Both the position numbers and the translations under genes were made by a program. The notes beneath the pieces are model-generated. The model was not told the origin of the DNA. It did no database searches and saw only the letters and a list, made by a program, of their open reading frames with translations. A stretch of 27,490 nucleotides of DNA from M55B165 sp964423265 (lineage in GTDB: Bacteria; Actinomycetota; Humimicrobiia; Humimicrobiales; Humimicrobiaceae), in NCBI GenBank assembly GCA_964423265.1, contig CAYREF010000025.1, positions 1-27,490 of the forward strand. The letters are read 5' to 3'. Below are positions 13,579 to 22,272 of the stretch, one piece after another (within the stretch, counting starts at the first letter, position 1; every line of letters starts with the position of its first letter).

Positions 13579-13977
13579 TTGCAGGATATCAATTTAAAGG
13601 TAGGATTGTCCGGAACTGCCAGAACTCAAGTTAACCAGAATAATACGGCGGTTGCTTATGGGAGCGGGAATGTAGATGTATTTGCAACTCCAGCCATGAT
13701 AGGCTTGATGGAAAAAGCGGCCATAGAAGCAGCGGACAGAAACCTTCCTGAAGGTTTTGCGTCTGTTGGTACCAGAGTAGATATAAAACATTTAGCAGCC
13801 ACACCAGTTGGTATGAGTGTTACGGCTAATGCAATACTGGTTGAGGCTGAGGGCCCTAAGCTGAAATTTAAAGTGGAAGCATATGATGGAAAAGAGAAAA
13901 TTGGAGAAGGAATTCATTCAAGGTATGTTGTGAATTTAGATGATTTAAGAAGAAGGGCAAATGAGAAAAAAAGGTAA
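13579..13977 (+). CDS. FlK-like hotdog-fold thioesterase
   Basis: This 132-residue protein belongs to the fluoroacetyl-CoA-thioesterase-like (FlK) hotdog family. Thr37 (FATPAMIGLME), Glu45 and His71 (VDIKHLAATPVG) keep the exact spacing of the FlK catalytic triad (T, +8 E, +34 H). The N-terminus GLSGTARTQVNQNNTAVAYG and the GEGIHSRYVVNLD end are also typical. It should hydrolyse a small acyl-CoA; most family members are not specific for fluoroacetate, and nothing here indicates fluorinated substrates. The start is TTG 13579 after ACGGGGGAAA. It is followed nine bases later by a membrane glycosyltransferase gene. Confidence 0.85.
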   Translation: MQDINLKVGLSGTARTQVNQNNTAVAYGSGNVDVFATPAMIGLMEKAAIEAADRNLPEGFASVGTRVDIKHLAATPVGMSVTANAILVEAEGPKLKFKVEAYDGKEKIGEGIHSRYVVNLDDLRRRANEKKR

Positions 13978-13986
13978 TAAGACATA

Positions 13987-15171
13987 ATGGATTTATTCTT
14001 AATATATAATTATGCTGTCTTGCTCATTATTTTTGTCATCTTAATTAATTTCATAATCAACAATTTTTTATTTAAAAGGGCTGTAATATTAGAACTTCCC
14101 AGTTACATTAAAAAAGATCCTCCCCTGGTATCTATACTTATACCGGCCAGAAATGAAGAATCTAATATAAAAAGATGCGTAAATTCACTACTAAAGCAGG
14201 ATTACTCTAATTTAGAAATAATTATTCTTGATGATAACTCTTCTGATAATACCTATAATATAATTAAGGACTTGGAAAAAAAAGACAAAAGAATAACCGC
14301 TATAAAGGGAAAATCCCTGAAAAAAGGTTGGTTTGGGAAAAATTACGCTTGTTATCAGCTTTCCAAATATGCGAATGGGAAATACCTGATTTTTATTGAT
14401 GCTGACACCTTACATTTTAAAAACTCAGTTTCCTCTGCCCTGGCAAGTGCTGTTAATTACAATTTGGATGCAGCTTCAATTTTTGCGCAGCAAATAACAG
14501 TATCTATCCATGAGAGGATGATGGTCCCCTTTGCAAATTTTATGATTTTATGCTTTTTACCTTTGGGGCTGATTATTAAAAGTAAGGATCCATTATTTTG
14601 TACAGCTATTGGCCAGTTTATGTTGTTTAAAAAAGGGGTATATAAAAAAATAGGGGGGCACAGCTCTGTTAAGAAGGAAGTATTAGAAGATATTAAAATT
14701 TCAAAGAAAGTCAAAGAATTAGAATACAGGTTCATGATATTTGACGGCTATAAAGGGGTATATTGCAGGATGTATAAAAGCTTTAAGGAAGTAATAGAGG
14801 GGTATACTAAAGTTTTGTTCGCGGCTTTTGGTTATAATGTCCTAAATTACCTGACAGCAATTATCCTGGTGACAGCTATATTCCTCTCTCCTTTCTTATT
14901 TATGCCTATGGCTTTTATTTTTGGTTGGCCTGATATAATTACAGATGTGATTTCCCTGCAGGTAATTTTTATTTTAATAATAAGGATTATTTATGCTATT
15001 AGGTTTAAAACTAGGACTTTAGATATTTTCTTACATCCATTTGCAGTTGCATATTTAATAATTATAGCCTTTAACTCCTTATACAAATGCAAATTTGCCA
15101 CAGGAATTTATTGGAAAAATAGAACTTATGATGTAAATGATGAACAGGATCTGAAAGTAATTGAGAAGTAA
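13987..15171 (+). CDS. Membrane-anchored family 2 glycosyltransferase
   Basis: This 394-residue protein has an N-terminal membrane segment (about residues 5-27). A GT2 domain follows, with VSILIPARNEESNIKRCVNS, LEIIILDDNSSDNTYNI, the DAD motif at 138-140 (FIDADTLHF) and an acceptor-side acidic motif in KEVLEDIKISKKVKE. Then come about three C-terminal membrane helices (from about residue 275). The pattern resembles the CrtQ-like group, which transfers sugars to lipid acceptors on the cytoplasmic side. The acceptor cannot be deduced. It starts nine bases after the thioesterase gene. Its TAA (15169-15171) directly abuts the stop of the convergent PlsY-like gene, leaving no room for a terminator between them. 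Confidence 0.82.
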   Translation: MDLFLIYNYAVLLIIFVILINFIINNFLFKRAVILELPSYIKKDPPLVSILIPARNEESNIKRCVNSLLKQDYSNLEIIILDDNSSDNTYNIIKDLEKKDKRITAIKGKSLKKGWFGKNYACYQLSKYANGKYLIFIDADTLHFKNSVSSALASAVNYNLDAASIFAQQITVSIHERMMVPFANFMILCFLPLGLIIKSKDPLFCTAIGQFMLFKKGVYKKIGGHSSVKKEVLEDIKISKKVKELEYRFMIFDGYKGVYCRMYKSFKEVIEGYTKVLFAAFGYNVLNYLTAIILVTAIFLSPFLFMPMAFIFGWPDIITDVISLQVIFILIIRIIYAIRFKTRTLDIFLHPFAVAYLIIIAFNSLYKCKFATGIYWKNRTYDVNDEQDLKVIEK

Positions 15172-15798
15172 TTACCTGGTTTTAGGAGTAAAGAGGTCTT
15201 TTATTTTTTCTTCTTTTCTGAACTGAAGGTTTTCCCTAATGGGTAAGGAATGGTTTATATATTTGGGTATCATTATTATAAGCAAAAAAATTCCAAATAA
15301 TAAGTAAACAGGTGAATTGATAATAACCAAAAATGAACATGTAAATATTATGCCGCTAACAACTCCCCATATCATGTTTTTGGCAATAAAAAGGACTGAA
15401 ACTATTCCCACCCCGAAAGCTATTACGGAAAATGGGTTCATGGCTAGAAGGAAACCCAGCAGTGATGCTATTCCTTTTCCTCCTGAAAATTTCAGAAAAG
15501 GAGAGTAATCATGCCCGGCTATTGCAGCACAGCCTGCAATAATGGCGGTAACTTCTGATCCTGTAAATTTTAATATTAAAAAAAAGGGCAAGAAGCCTTT
15601 TGAAATATCCAATGCTGCCCCCACTCCTCCCCAGAATTTTGAAACGCTGAATGCAAGATTCCATCCGCCTGGGTTTTTGTCTCCTATTTGGGTGAGGTCT
15701 TTTTTTTTGAATTTAGCAATTAAAAAACAGAAAGGGATGCTGCCAAAAAGATAACTTATTAGCACCAATACTGTATTTCTTAGCAGTTCAGGGCTCAT
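15172..15798 (-). CDS. plsY: Glycerol-3-phosphate acyltransferase PlsY family
   Basis: This 208-residue membrane protein has about five helices. PlsY transfers the acyl group from acyl phosphate to glycerol 3-phosphate, the first step of phospholipid synthesis. Motif 1 is SYLFGSIPFCFLIAKF with GDKNPGGWNLAFS, motif 2 is GHDYSPFLKFSGGKGIAS, and a long hydrophobic C-terminal part follows. The GDKNPGGWN block differs from the usual GSGNIGATN but matches a PlsY-like subgroup with GDGNPGAWN-type sequences seen in several anaerobes, so activity is likely but not certain. The ATG at 15796-15798 has no clear ribosome site. It is divergent from the ZIP transporter gene, with 76 bases between them. Confidence 0.8.
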   Translation of the reverse strand: MSPELLRNTVLVLISYLFGSIPFCFLIAKFKKKDLTQIGDKNPGGWNLAFSVSKFWGGVGAALDISKGFLPFFLILKFTGSEVTAIIAGCAAIAGHDYSPFLKFSGGKGIASLLGFLLAMNPFSVIAFGVGIVSVLFIAKNMIWGVVSGIIFTCSFLVIINSPVYLLFGIFLLIIMIPKYINHSLPIRENLQFRKEEKIKDLFTPKTR

Positions 15799-15874
15799 AA
15801 TAAAAATATATGGTTTTTTTTATTTTTTATATAAGGTATTCTATAATTTCATTATAAACAAAATTATTTAGAAA

Positions 15875-16633
15875 ATGAACTCAATATTAAAAGCATTAAT
15901 TATAACTTCCATTGCGGGGCTTTCTACAATTATAGGAAGTCTCCTGGGCCTTATTCCAAAAAAAATTAATGATAAATTTTTTAGCTTTTCCCTGGGCTTT
16001 ACCGCAGGGGTAATGATAGGAGTATCCTTTTTAGAGCTTTTACCCTCCGGGATTGAGGAAGTTGGTTTTTTGAAAGCTAATATTGCTTTTCTTATAGGGT
16101 TTATGCTCATGTTTGCAATTGACCATTTTGTACCCCATGAATACAAAGGGCAAAAAGATGGCATAAAACCGGGAACAGATGAGAAACTGTTAAGGGCGGG
16201 ACTGTTTGTGGCTCTGGGGATTGGTATCCATAATTTTCCTGAAGGGATGGCTACTTTCTATAGCGCATTGGTGGATATACGGGTGGGAATCGCTATTGCT
16301 ATCGCTATTGCTATACATAATATACCTGAAGGCTTGGCTGTCTCTACCCCTATATACAAGGCCACAGGAAATAAAAAAAAGGCATTCATGTGGTCTTTTT
16401 TTTCCGGGCTGGCAGAGCCTGTTGGGGCGGGAATAACAGCATTATTTTTACTGCCTTTTCTAACCCCGCAGATTTTAGGCTACTTATTGGCGGGTATTGC
16501 TGGCATTATGGTGTTTATTTCTATTGATGAATTAATTCCAGTATCCAGGGATTATGGTTTTGACCATGCGCCTGTAGTTGGTTTTATAGCCGGAATGGCT
16601 ATAATGTCCTTAAGCTTGCTGTTATTACAATAA
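15875..16633 (+). CDS. ZIP-family divalent metal transporter (ZupT-like)
   Basis: This 252-residue protein has eight predicted helices. The paired metal-site motifs lie in helices IV and V: HNFPEGMATF (His119) and HNIPEGLAVSTP (His148). The N-terminal GLSTIIGSLLGLIPKK and VMIGVSFLELLPSGIEEVG are also typical. ZIP proteins of this group import zinc, iron or manganese. A short internal repeat codes for IAIAIAIAI just before the second motif (about 16290-16315). A TATAAT at 15842-15847 is a likely -10. The gene lies 21 bases before the frameshifted unknown gene and may be co-transcribed with it. Confidence 0.9.
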   Translation: MNSILKALIITSIAGLSTIIGSLLGLIPKKINDKFFSFSLGFTAGVMIGVSFLELLPSGIEEVGFLKANIAFLIGFMLMFAIDHFVPHEYKGQKDGIKPGTDEKLLRAGLFVALGIGIHNFPEGMATFYSALVDIRVGIAIAIAIAIHNIPEGLAVSTPIYKATGNKKKAFMWSFFSGLAEPVGAGITALFLLPFLTPQILGYLLAGIAGIMVFISIDELIPVSRDYGFDHAPVVGFIAGMAIMSLSLLLLQ

Positions 16634-16654
16634 AAAATAGAGAGGAGTAATTTA

Positions 16655-17270
16655 ATGGCTGATTGGGCGGTTGGAGAAGCAATGAAAGTTAGCGATAAAA
16701 AGGATATGGCCATATTGGAAAATCCAGAGAAGAAAGAATACCTGGACCATATTTTGATTGATAAATTCTGGCCGGACATAAAAGGTAGCCTGGATAATAC
16801 TGGTTATAGGTATTGGCCTAAAGATATTCCCGAGACTAAATGTGAGTTCAGCCATGAGCTGACCAGATCTTTGACATTTATGGTTTTTGGCTATGAAAGG
16901 GCTATGTTCAGGGGAAAGTTAGAGTGTTCAATGTCAGGGTGGATGCTGAAAAGCGAGTTCTTTATGGGGCTTGCCAGGGAAACCAGCCCTTCTGTAATAT
17001 TTGAGATACTTGGAAACCCCTGGCTTAAGGGAAATCCCCCCGCCCTGGAAATATATGAGGATATGCCATCAGATTATTTTCATATTACCTTCTCTAATGG
17101 CCAGGGGGGCAGGCTGGGGCCTGGGTGGCTTTGAAGCAGTACAGGAGAGAATTTGGGAAATTATCGATGGAAATATTGAGCTTTACGAGTTTACATTGGA
17201 CGGTTATATTTTAAGGGGAGAATTAGAGGATTTCTTTTTACTTGCTCGCAGAATATATGAAGCTTACTGA
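16655..17270 (+). pseudogene. Unknown protein interrupted by a frameshift
   Basis: The first frame gives 159 residues from an ATG with a strong ribosome site (AGAGAGGAG) and stops at 17132-17134. A second frame carries on the same protein to TGA 17268-17270: GLGGFEAVQERIWEIIDGNI, then ELYEFTLDGYILRGELEDFF. Removing one base from the G6 run at 17104-17109 joins them into about 204 residues (SNGQGAGWGLGGFEAVQ). I do not recognise the family; the sequence is soluble, rich in aromatic residues and acidic. A single homopolymer indel makes sequencing error as likely as inactivation. It follows the ZIP gene by 21 bases and precedes the primase-helicase gene by 28. Confidence 0.6.
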
Positions 17271-17298
17271 TTTTTTTTAAACCCAGTTTTAATTATAG

Positions 17299-19458
17299 AT
17301 GCATTCTGAGGATATGGTACCAGACATAGATGAAAACCAAATAAATTCATTTAGGTCCCTTTTTAGGGGAAGAAGTGATGTATACGCAAAAAGGTGGCAG
17401 AAAGGTAAAAATTCAGGCTATATGCCGGCTTACAGGTTTAACTGGAACGAGTATTTAAGCCACAAGGCCCAGGGAGGTAATTTTAAAAATTTTAGCAATA
17501 AAAAAAAGCTGCCTTTAACCAAAGAAGTAATAAAAAGGCATCTGCAGGGGAAGCATTTGGTGGGGATTTATCCGCTTTTGGAGGACAATTCTTCTTATTT
17601 TGTTGCCCTGGATTTTGATGGGAAAGAATGGGAAAAAGATTCCAGGCAGTTTATTGAGGAAAGCAGGGCGGCGGGAATTCCTACCTATATTGAAAAATCT
17701 TTTTCAGGGGAGGGAGCCCATCTCTGGGTATTTTTTGAGGAGAAATACCCTGCTGTAAGAAGCAGGAGAGTATTTTTGGAAATAGTTAGAAAAGCTTTGT
17801 GCCTTTCAGAATTTGCCAGAGAAGTGAGTTTTGACCGGATTTTTCCTAACCAGGATTACCTTTCAGGCAAAGGGTTTGGGAACTTGATTGCCTTGCCTCT
17901 AAATGGCAGGTGCGTAAATGAGGGAAGGACAGTTTTTATAAATCCTAAAGATTTTAAACCCATATTAGACCAATGGAGCTATTTAAAAGAAATAAAGAAG
18001 GTTACTATATCAAAGCTTGACCAGCTTTATCATGAATTAGTTGAAAAAGGGGAGGATGTTTCTGGAATAAAGAATGAAACTGCAGGCATAATGGATATTA
18101 CTATTGGTAGCAGGGTAATTTTAGATAAAACCCAGATAAGCAAAGATGTTGCAAGCTTTTTAAAGAAGAATCTTAATTTTATAAATAGTGAGTATATAGT
18201 GAAGCAAAAAATTGGCAAAAGTGTTTACGGGATGATAAAATTCTTTAATCTGATTAAGGAATCGCGGGGAAAGGTAATGGTGCCCAGGGGCTTTCTGGAC
18301 GAGCTGGAAAATTATTGCAACCAAAACAAGATTAAATACCAGATTATTGATAAAAGGGCCAAGCTAGCTAAAACCAGCTTTAACTCTCAGATTAAGTTAA
18401 GCAAACCACAGCAGAAGGCTATTGAAAACTGTGAAAGTAATAGGGGCGGGGTAATAGTTGCACCTCCTGGTTTTGGGAAAACTATTATCGGAATAGAGAT
18501 TATAGCCAAAAAATGCCAGCCAGCATTAATAATTGTGCATAGGAAGCAAATATTTGACCAATGGCTCGAAAGAATCCAGGACTTTCTAGGAATAGCCAAG
18601 AAGGATATTGGCCAGATTTCAGGCCGGAAGAAAAAAATATCAAAACATATTACTGTAGCTATGATTCAAAGCCTGGCCAGGTACCCGGGCTTAAAAAGCC
18701 TGGGTGAAACATTTGGGACTGTAATTATTGATGAATGCCACCATATTCCAGCAAAAAGTTTCAGGAAAACAATAGTAAATTTTAACCCTCAATATATTTA
18801 TGGCCTTACTGCTACTCCCAAGAGAAAGTACAATGATGAGAAGATGATATTCTTTTATATCGGTAAGATAATTTACAATAATGAGGGATTTGGCAGGCAG
18901 GCAAGTGACTCTGCTATATCCAATATCCAGCTAAACATAAGGGATACTGGCCTATTTGTGCCTTTTAATAATAGGACAGATAATTTCCACATGCTTTCCA
19001 AAATACTGGTTTTCGATACACAGAGGAACAAGCTTATTACAGAAGACATACAGAATGAATTAGGTCCCGGTAAAAAGATACTGGTAATAACCGAGAGGAA
19101 AGAGCATGTAGAAATATTGGGAATGTACCTAAAGTCATTATGCGAGGTAATCAGCATAACCGGGGATGACTCTAAATCCAGAAGGAAATTAAAGATGAAG
19201 CAGGTAAAGGAAGGCTATTTCCAGGTGCTTATTACCACCGGCCAATTAATGGGGGAAGGACTGGATGTAAAAAATTTAAACAACATATTTTTAGTTTATC
19301 CTTTTTCATTTGAAGGTAAACTGGTCCAGTATGTTGGAAGGATTTTAAGATCTGAAGGACGTAAAACAATTTATGACTATAGGGATAAGAATATTGGCTT
19401 TTTAATGAACCTGTATAAAAAGAGGGAAAAGCACTACCGGAAATTAAACCTTCTATAA
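17299..19458 (+). CDS. Archaeo-eukaryotic-type primase fused to SF2 helicase (conflict-system type)
   Basis: This 719-residue protein has two parts. Residues about 10-250 form an AEP-like primase domain: the metal site is VALDFDGKEW (Asp105, Asp107), then SGEGAHLWVFFE (136-147, with His141), then IFPNQDYLSGKGFGNLIALP. This is the pattern of the TOTE conflict-system primase family. Residues about 365-719 form an SF2 helicase: PPGFGKT (Lys394), VIIDECHHI (DECH 478-481), YGLTATPKRK, LITTGQLMGEGLDV and VQYVGRILRSEGR. The fusion may make or extend primers while unwinding nucleic acid, in defence against mobile DNA or in repair; neither is shown here. ATG 17299 has no clear ribosome site; ATG 17314, just after GAGG, is an alternative. 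No nuclease partner lies next to it. A weak hairpin with T4 follows (19520-19539). Confidence 0.82.
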   Translation: MHSEDMVPDIDENQINSFRSLFRGRSDVYAKRWQKGKNSGYMPAYRFNWNEYLSHKAQGGNFKNFSNKKKLPLTKEVIKRHLQGKHLVGIYPLLEDNSSYFVALDFDGKEWEKDSRQFIEESRAAGIPTYIEKSFSGEGAHLWVFFEEKYPAVRSRRVFLEIVRKALCLSEFAREVSFDRIFPNQDYLSGKGFGNLIALPLNGRCVNEGRTVFINPKDFKPILDQWSYLKEIKKVTISKLDQLYHELVEKGEDVSGIKNETAGIMDITIGSRVILDKTQISKDVASFLKKNLNFINSEYIVKQKIGKSVYGMIKFFNLIKESRGKVMVPRGFLDELENYCNQNKIKYQIIDKRAKLAKTSFNSQIKLSKPQQKAIENCESNRGGVIVAPPGFGKTIIGIEIIAKKCQPALIIVHRKQIFDQWLERIQDFLGIAKKDIGQISGRKKKISKHITVAMIQSLARYPGLKSLGETFGTVIIDECHHIPAKSFRKTIVNFNPQYIYGLTATPKRKYNDEKMIFFYIGKIIYNNEGFGRQASDSAISNIQLNIRDTGLFVPFNNRTDNFHMLSKILVFDTQRNKLITEDIQNELGPGKKILVITERKEHVEILGMYLKSLCEVISITGDDSKSRRKLKMKQVKEGYFQVLITTGQLMGEGLDVKNLNNIFLVYPFSFEGKLVQYVGRILRSEGRKTIYDYRDKNIGFLMNLYKKREKHYRKLNLL

Positions 19459-19519
19459 ATCATTATGTTGCTTGGCGCTTGAAGATTCCTATATGGTAAG
19501 AAAAGAAATGGCTGTCAAT

Positions 19520-19539
19520 ATTAGCTTCAGCTAATTTTC
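19520..19539 (+). terminator. Weak hairpin terminator between convergent genes
   Basis: ATTAGC (19520-19525) pairs with GCTAAT (19530-19535) around a TTCA loop, followed by TTTC. It lies 60 bases after the primase-helicase stop and overlaps the 3' end of the convergent zinc-ribbon gene. The six-pair stem is short. Confidence 0.35.
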
Positions 19540-19859
19540 TCCTGGCCTAAACTTTTACGGTAAAGTTCCTTTTTTATTTTCTCGCATTCTTCAATAAATA
19601 TAGATGGGCGGGGCTTTATTGTTTGTATGCCTTTCTTTTCATAGTTTTCAAGCCTTGTTGCATTTTCAAACATTAAGTTGCAATAGGTTAGTTTGGTATT
19701 TAAATCATTCGCCTTGTCAAGCTGGTTTAGGGAATCTTTCATTATGCGGGCGCAATTTAATACTATATTTTCAACTATTGGTGCGCATTTAATACATAGC
19801 CCTTCAGAATTTAATTTAAGGAAAAATCCGAAATTTCCACAGTTTTTACAGCGAGCCAA
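19527..19859 (-). CDS. Small zinc-ribbon protein, function unknown
   Basis: This 110-residue protein has an N-terminal zinc ribbon, CKNCGNFGFFLKLNSEGLCIKC, with two CxxC knuckles (residues 4/7 and 22/25). A helical, charged remainder without membrane segments follows. I know this ribbon-plus-helix layout only from uncharacterised proteins. The start is TTG 19857-19859, supported by AAAGGAG just upstream on the minus strand; no ATG serves the zinc ribbon. It stands alone, converging on the primase-helicase gene. A nucleic-acid or protein-binding adaptor role is possible but not supported beyond the ribbon. Confidence 0.7.
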   Translation of the reverse strand: MARCKNCGNFGFFLKLNSEGLCIKCAPIVENIVLNCARIMKDSLNQLDKANDLNTKLTYCNLMFENATRLENYEKKGIQTIKPRPSIFIEECEKIKKELYRKSLGQEKIS

Positions 19860-19969
19860 TGCACTCCTTTCTCAAAATATAGTTGACTAAATCATTATAT
19901 TCCAAGTGACATAAATTTTAAAGGAGAATCGATTATAAATTAAAAGTATAATAGCTATGTACTAAATGT

Positions 19970-20431
19970 TTAAAATTTAAGGCTCATCAGATATCTATGG
20001 ACACCTTTGCCATATTCATTTTTCTTTAGCCTGTTAATTTTAAACCCAAAGTTTTTATATAATTTTATAGCGGTCTTATTTTGAGGGTCCACAGTTAAAT
20101 CAATACATTTTATGCCATAATCTTTTGCCATTTCTATTGCCTTAGCCAGCAGCATCTTGCCAATACCCTGGTTACGGTATTGTTTTTTTACATGGAGTGA
20201 ATGGATAAAAGCCTTGTCTGTGTTATCCCAACTCCGGATAAGCAGGCAGAGACCAATGAAATTGCTGTCTGTTTTTACTGCTATAATTTTTCCATACCTT
20301 ATTATTATAGGCAGCAACCACTGGTTTGCTGCTGCCTCAGGCCCAAAGGAGGATATCTCAAGGGCTTTTAGTTTTTCTAACAGCCGGTAGTCAAATTTTT
20401 TTATTTCTACTATTTCTATCTTTTTATCCAT
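19970..20431 (-). CDS. GNAT-family N-acetyltransferase
   Basis: This 153-residue GNAT protein has the acetyl-CoA pyrophosphate loop in QYRNQGIGKMLLAKAIEMA (Q/R-x-x-G-x-G/A) and the C-terminal motif VDPQNKTAIKLYKNFGF. FIHSLHVKKQYR gives motif A strand beta4. The spacing resembles RimI-like enzymes, which acetylate protein N-termini, but the acceptor is unknown. Its ATG (20429-20431) overlaps the end of the upstream membrane-protein gene by eight bases, so translation is coupled and the two form an operon. A short N-terminal extension contains EISSFGPEAAANQWLL. Confidence 0.85.
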   Translation of the reverse strand: MDKKIEIVEIKKFDYRLLEKLKALEISSFGPEAAANQWLLPIIIRYGKIIAVKTDSNFIGLCLLIRSWDNTDKAFIHSLHVKKQYRNQGIGKMLLAKAIEMAKDYGIKCIDLTVDPQNKTAIKLYKNFGFKINRLKKNEYGKGVHRYLMSLKF

Positions 20432-22205
20432 GTTTTATTTTAATAAAGTGATAACCGTATTTGCTGAATATGATTTCATACTTCCCATTTTTAATATTCC
20501 TCTCTAACTGTGGATTAAACTTGGGGCTATAGTAATAATCGTCTGAAATAAGCAGGCCATAGGTGTTTTCATTTATAAACTCAAAAAGATCGGTTAAAAA
20601 GACTCCATTTGAGAGTATGGCAAAGTTTTCATTTTTTTTAAACGTCCTTTTGGATTTACCTTCAAAGCCAGGCATGGCAGTAATCCAATAATAATCTGTA
20701 AGTATCTTTCCATTTATTTTGTTATTCTCCTTGTACCGGTACAACAATTTATTAAGATTTTCGTTGCCTACTTTTTTCTGTTTTTCAATTTGTGCTTCCT
20801 CTAGCTGCGCGTCAAATGCGAAAGAAAGACAAAGGAATATTATAGTTAAAAATATTACGGTAAAAATAAGGGGTTTGTAGCTAAGCTTAAAAGTAAGAAT
20901 GTTTTTCTTTGCTCCTAGTATGGTTAATTTAAACCTGGGCAATCTGGATAATATATATTCCCACCCTAGACAGAGAGAAAATGCCAAAAAAGGGAGGATT
21001 ATAAAAAAGTTCCGGTTATCATAGCTAAACATCAGTCCCCATATTATAACCAGTGGAAAGGTTATGCTAATGGTAACTAGCCTTGATTTTCTATTGAATA
21101 TCCCCAAGGTGGTAAAAATCAACAATATGACAAATACAGGGGCTCCCCCTTCAAGGTTTTGGATACCATAGGCAAACCTTTCTATTAAATTCCTTCCCCT
21201 ATGGATATGGGTTGTCAGGTAAACTATATAGGTGGTATCTGTACCTCTTAGCATTTCGATAGCTTTTTGAATGTACCAGGAAAGGGAAAAAATGGTGAGG
21301 CCTGATATTGCAAGAATAGCTTTACGCAGTAATTGCTGGTTGAAAAAATTTTTATATATAATATAGGCAATTGCAAATATTAGTACGTAGAAACCTGCCT
21401 GTTTGGTTAAGGCCACAGAACACCCAATTATAGTAATTAATATTATTCTTTTTAAACCCATTTTATTGGAAGTCATAAGCAGATAAACAGTTAAAAACAT
21501 AAAGAAAGAAGTGGCAATATCAACATAGCCGCTATTGATATAATTAAAAGCATAATATATAACCAAAAAAGAGTAGGCAACCAATCCAAGCAGGTAGGCC
21601 ATGTTTTTCTTCAGTAGATACAGATTAAAAAATAGAACTAAATTTAAAATTGAAAATAAGGGCATTATTGATTTCGCAAACAAATGGAGATAATGGTTGC
21701 CGGCTATCTTATATGATAGTGACCAGTTGGCAGGAATCAGCTGGGGATAAAAATCTGTTAGCAGTGGGAACTGTCCCAGGTACCACTCTATTGCCCATCC
21801 ATTCCAGGACAAGTAGGGGTCCCAGAGGTAAAAAATACTTCCCAGGTTTGTAAAGAAGAAATACAGGAAAGATAGAATAATAAACATGGATGTAAAAAAG
21901 AAAACTTTATGGGTTAAACTCTTTTCAGGCATATCTATCCTTAATGTAAAGTTTGGTTTCTTTACAATAAGCATGTATGCTATATAAGTGATTTCTAATG
22001 CTAGTATTATATAGACAGTTAAGGGCTTGTAGATACTAAAAACAGTAAGGAAATAAACCAGCATGTAATTAGCATAAAGGGAGAGAGCAAAACATAAAAC
22101 TGTTTTTTCCAGCTTGCTCTTAGTTTTTACCCCCAGGACCTCTATCAATAAAAAGCCCGGGATAAAGGCCAGCTGGAAGAAAGAAATTATTCCTAATAAA
22201 ATCAT
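20424..22205 (-). CDS. Large polytopic membrane protein, GT-C-like glycosyltransferase
   Basis: This 593-residue protein has roughly twelve membrane helices and a soluble C-terminal part (about residues 480-593). Between helices a loop reads YLWDPYLSWNGWAIEWYLGQ (about 133-152), the position and style of the acidic catalytic loop of GT-C (ArnT/PMT-type) enzymes. Regions such as FNYINSGYVDIATSFFMFLT and IGCSVALTKQAGFYVLIFA also match this broad class. Such enzymes move sugars from lipid carriers on the outer face of the membrane. Family membership is by pattern, not by a clear signature; an O-antigen ligase-like or other polytopic protein is possible. ATG 22203-22205 has no ribosome site. A TATAAT lies upstream on the minus strand (about 22240). 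It is coupled to the GNAT gene. Confidence 0.65.
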   Translation of the reverse strand: MILLGIISFFQLAFIPGFLLIEVLGVKTKSKLEKTVLCFALSLYANYMLVYFLTVFSIYKPLTVYIILALEITYIAYMLIVKKPNFTLRIDMPEKSLTHKVFFFTSMFIILSFLYFFFTNLGSIFYLWDPYLSWNGWAIEWYLGQFPLLTDFYPQLIPANWSLSYKIAGNHYLHLFAKSIMPLFSILNLVLFFNLYLLKKNMAYLLGLVAYSFLVIYYAFNYINSGYVDIATSFFMFLTVYLLMTSNKMGLKRIILITIIGCSVALTKQAGFYVLIFAIAYIIYKNFFNQQLLRKAILAISGLTIFSLSWYIQKAIEMLRGTDTTYIVYLTTHIHRGRNLIERFAYGIQNLEGGAPVFVILLIFTTLGIFNRKSRLVTISITFPLVIIWGLMFSYDNRNFFIILPFLAFSLCLGWEYILSRLPRFKLTILGAKKNILTFKLSYKPLIFTVIFLTIIFLCLSFAFDAQLEEAQIEKQKKVGNENLNKLLYRYKENNKINGKILTDYYWITAMPGFEGKSKRTFKKNENFAILSNGVFLTDLFEFINENTYGLLISDDYYYSPKFNPQLERNIKNGKYEIIFSKYGYHFIKIKHG

Positions 22206-22272
22206 TTTTTAAATAATAATTTTGAATTCAGGGTAATATTATAGCAAAAAATTTATTTTATAGAATTAGGGT

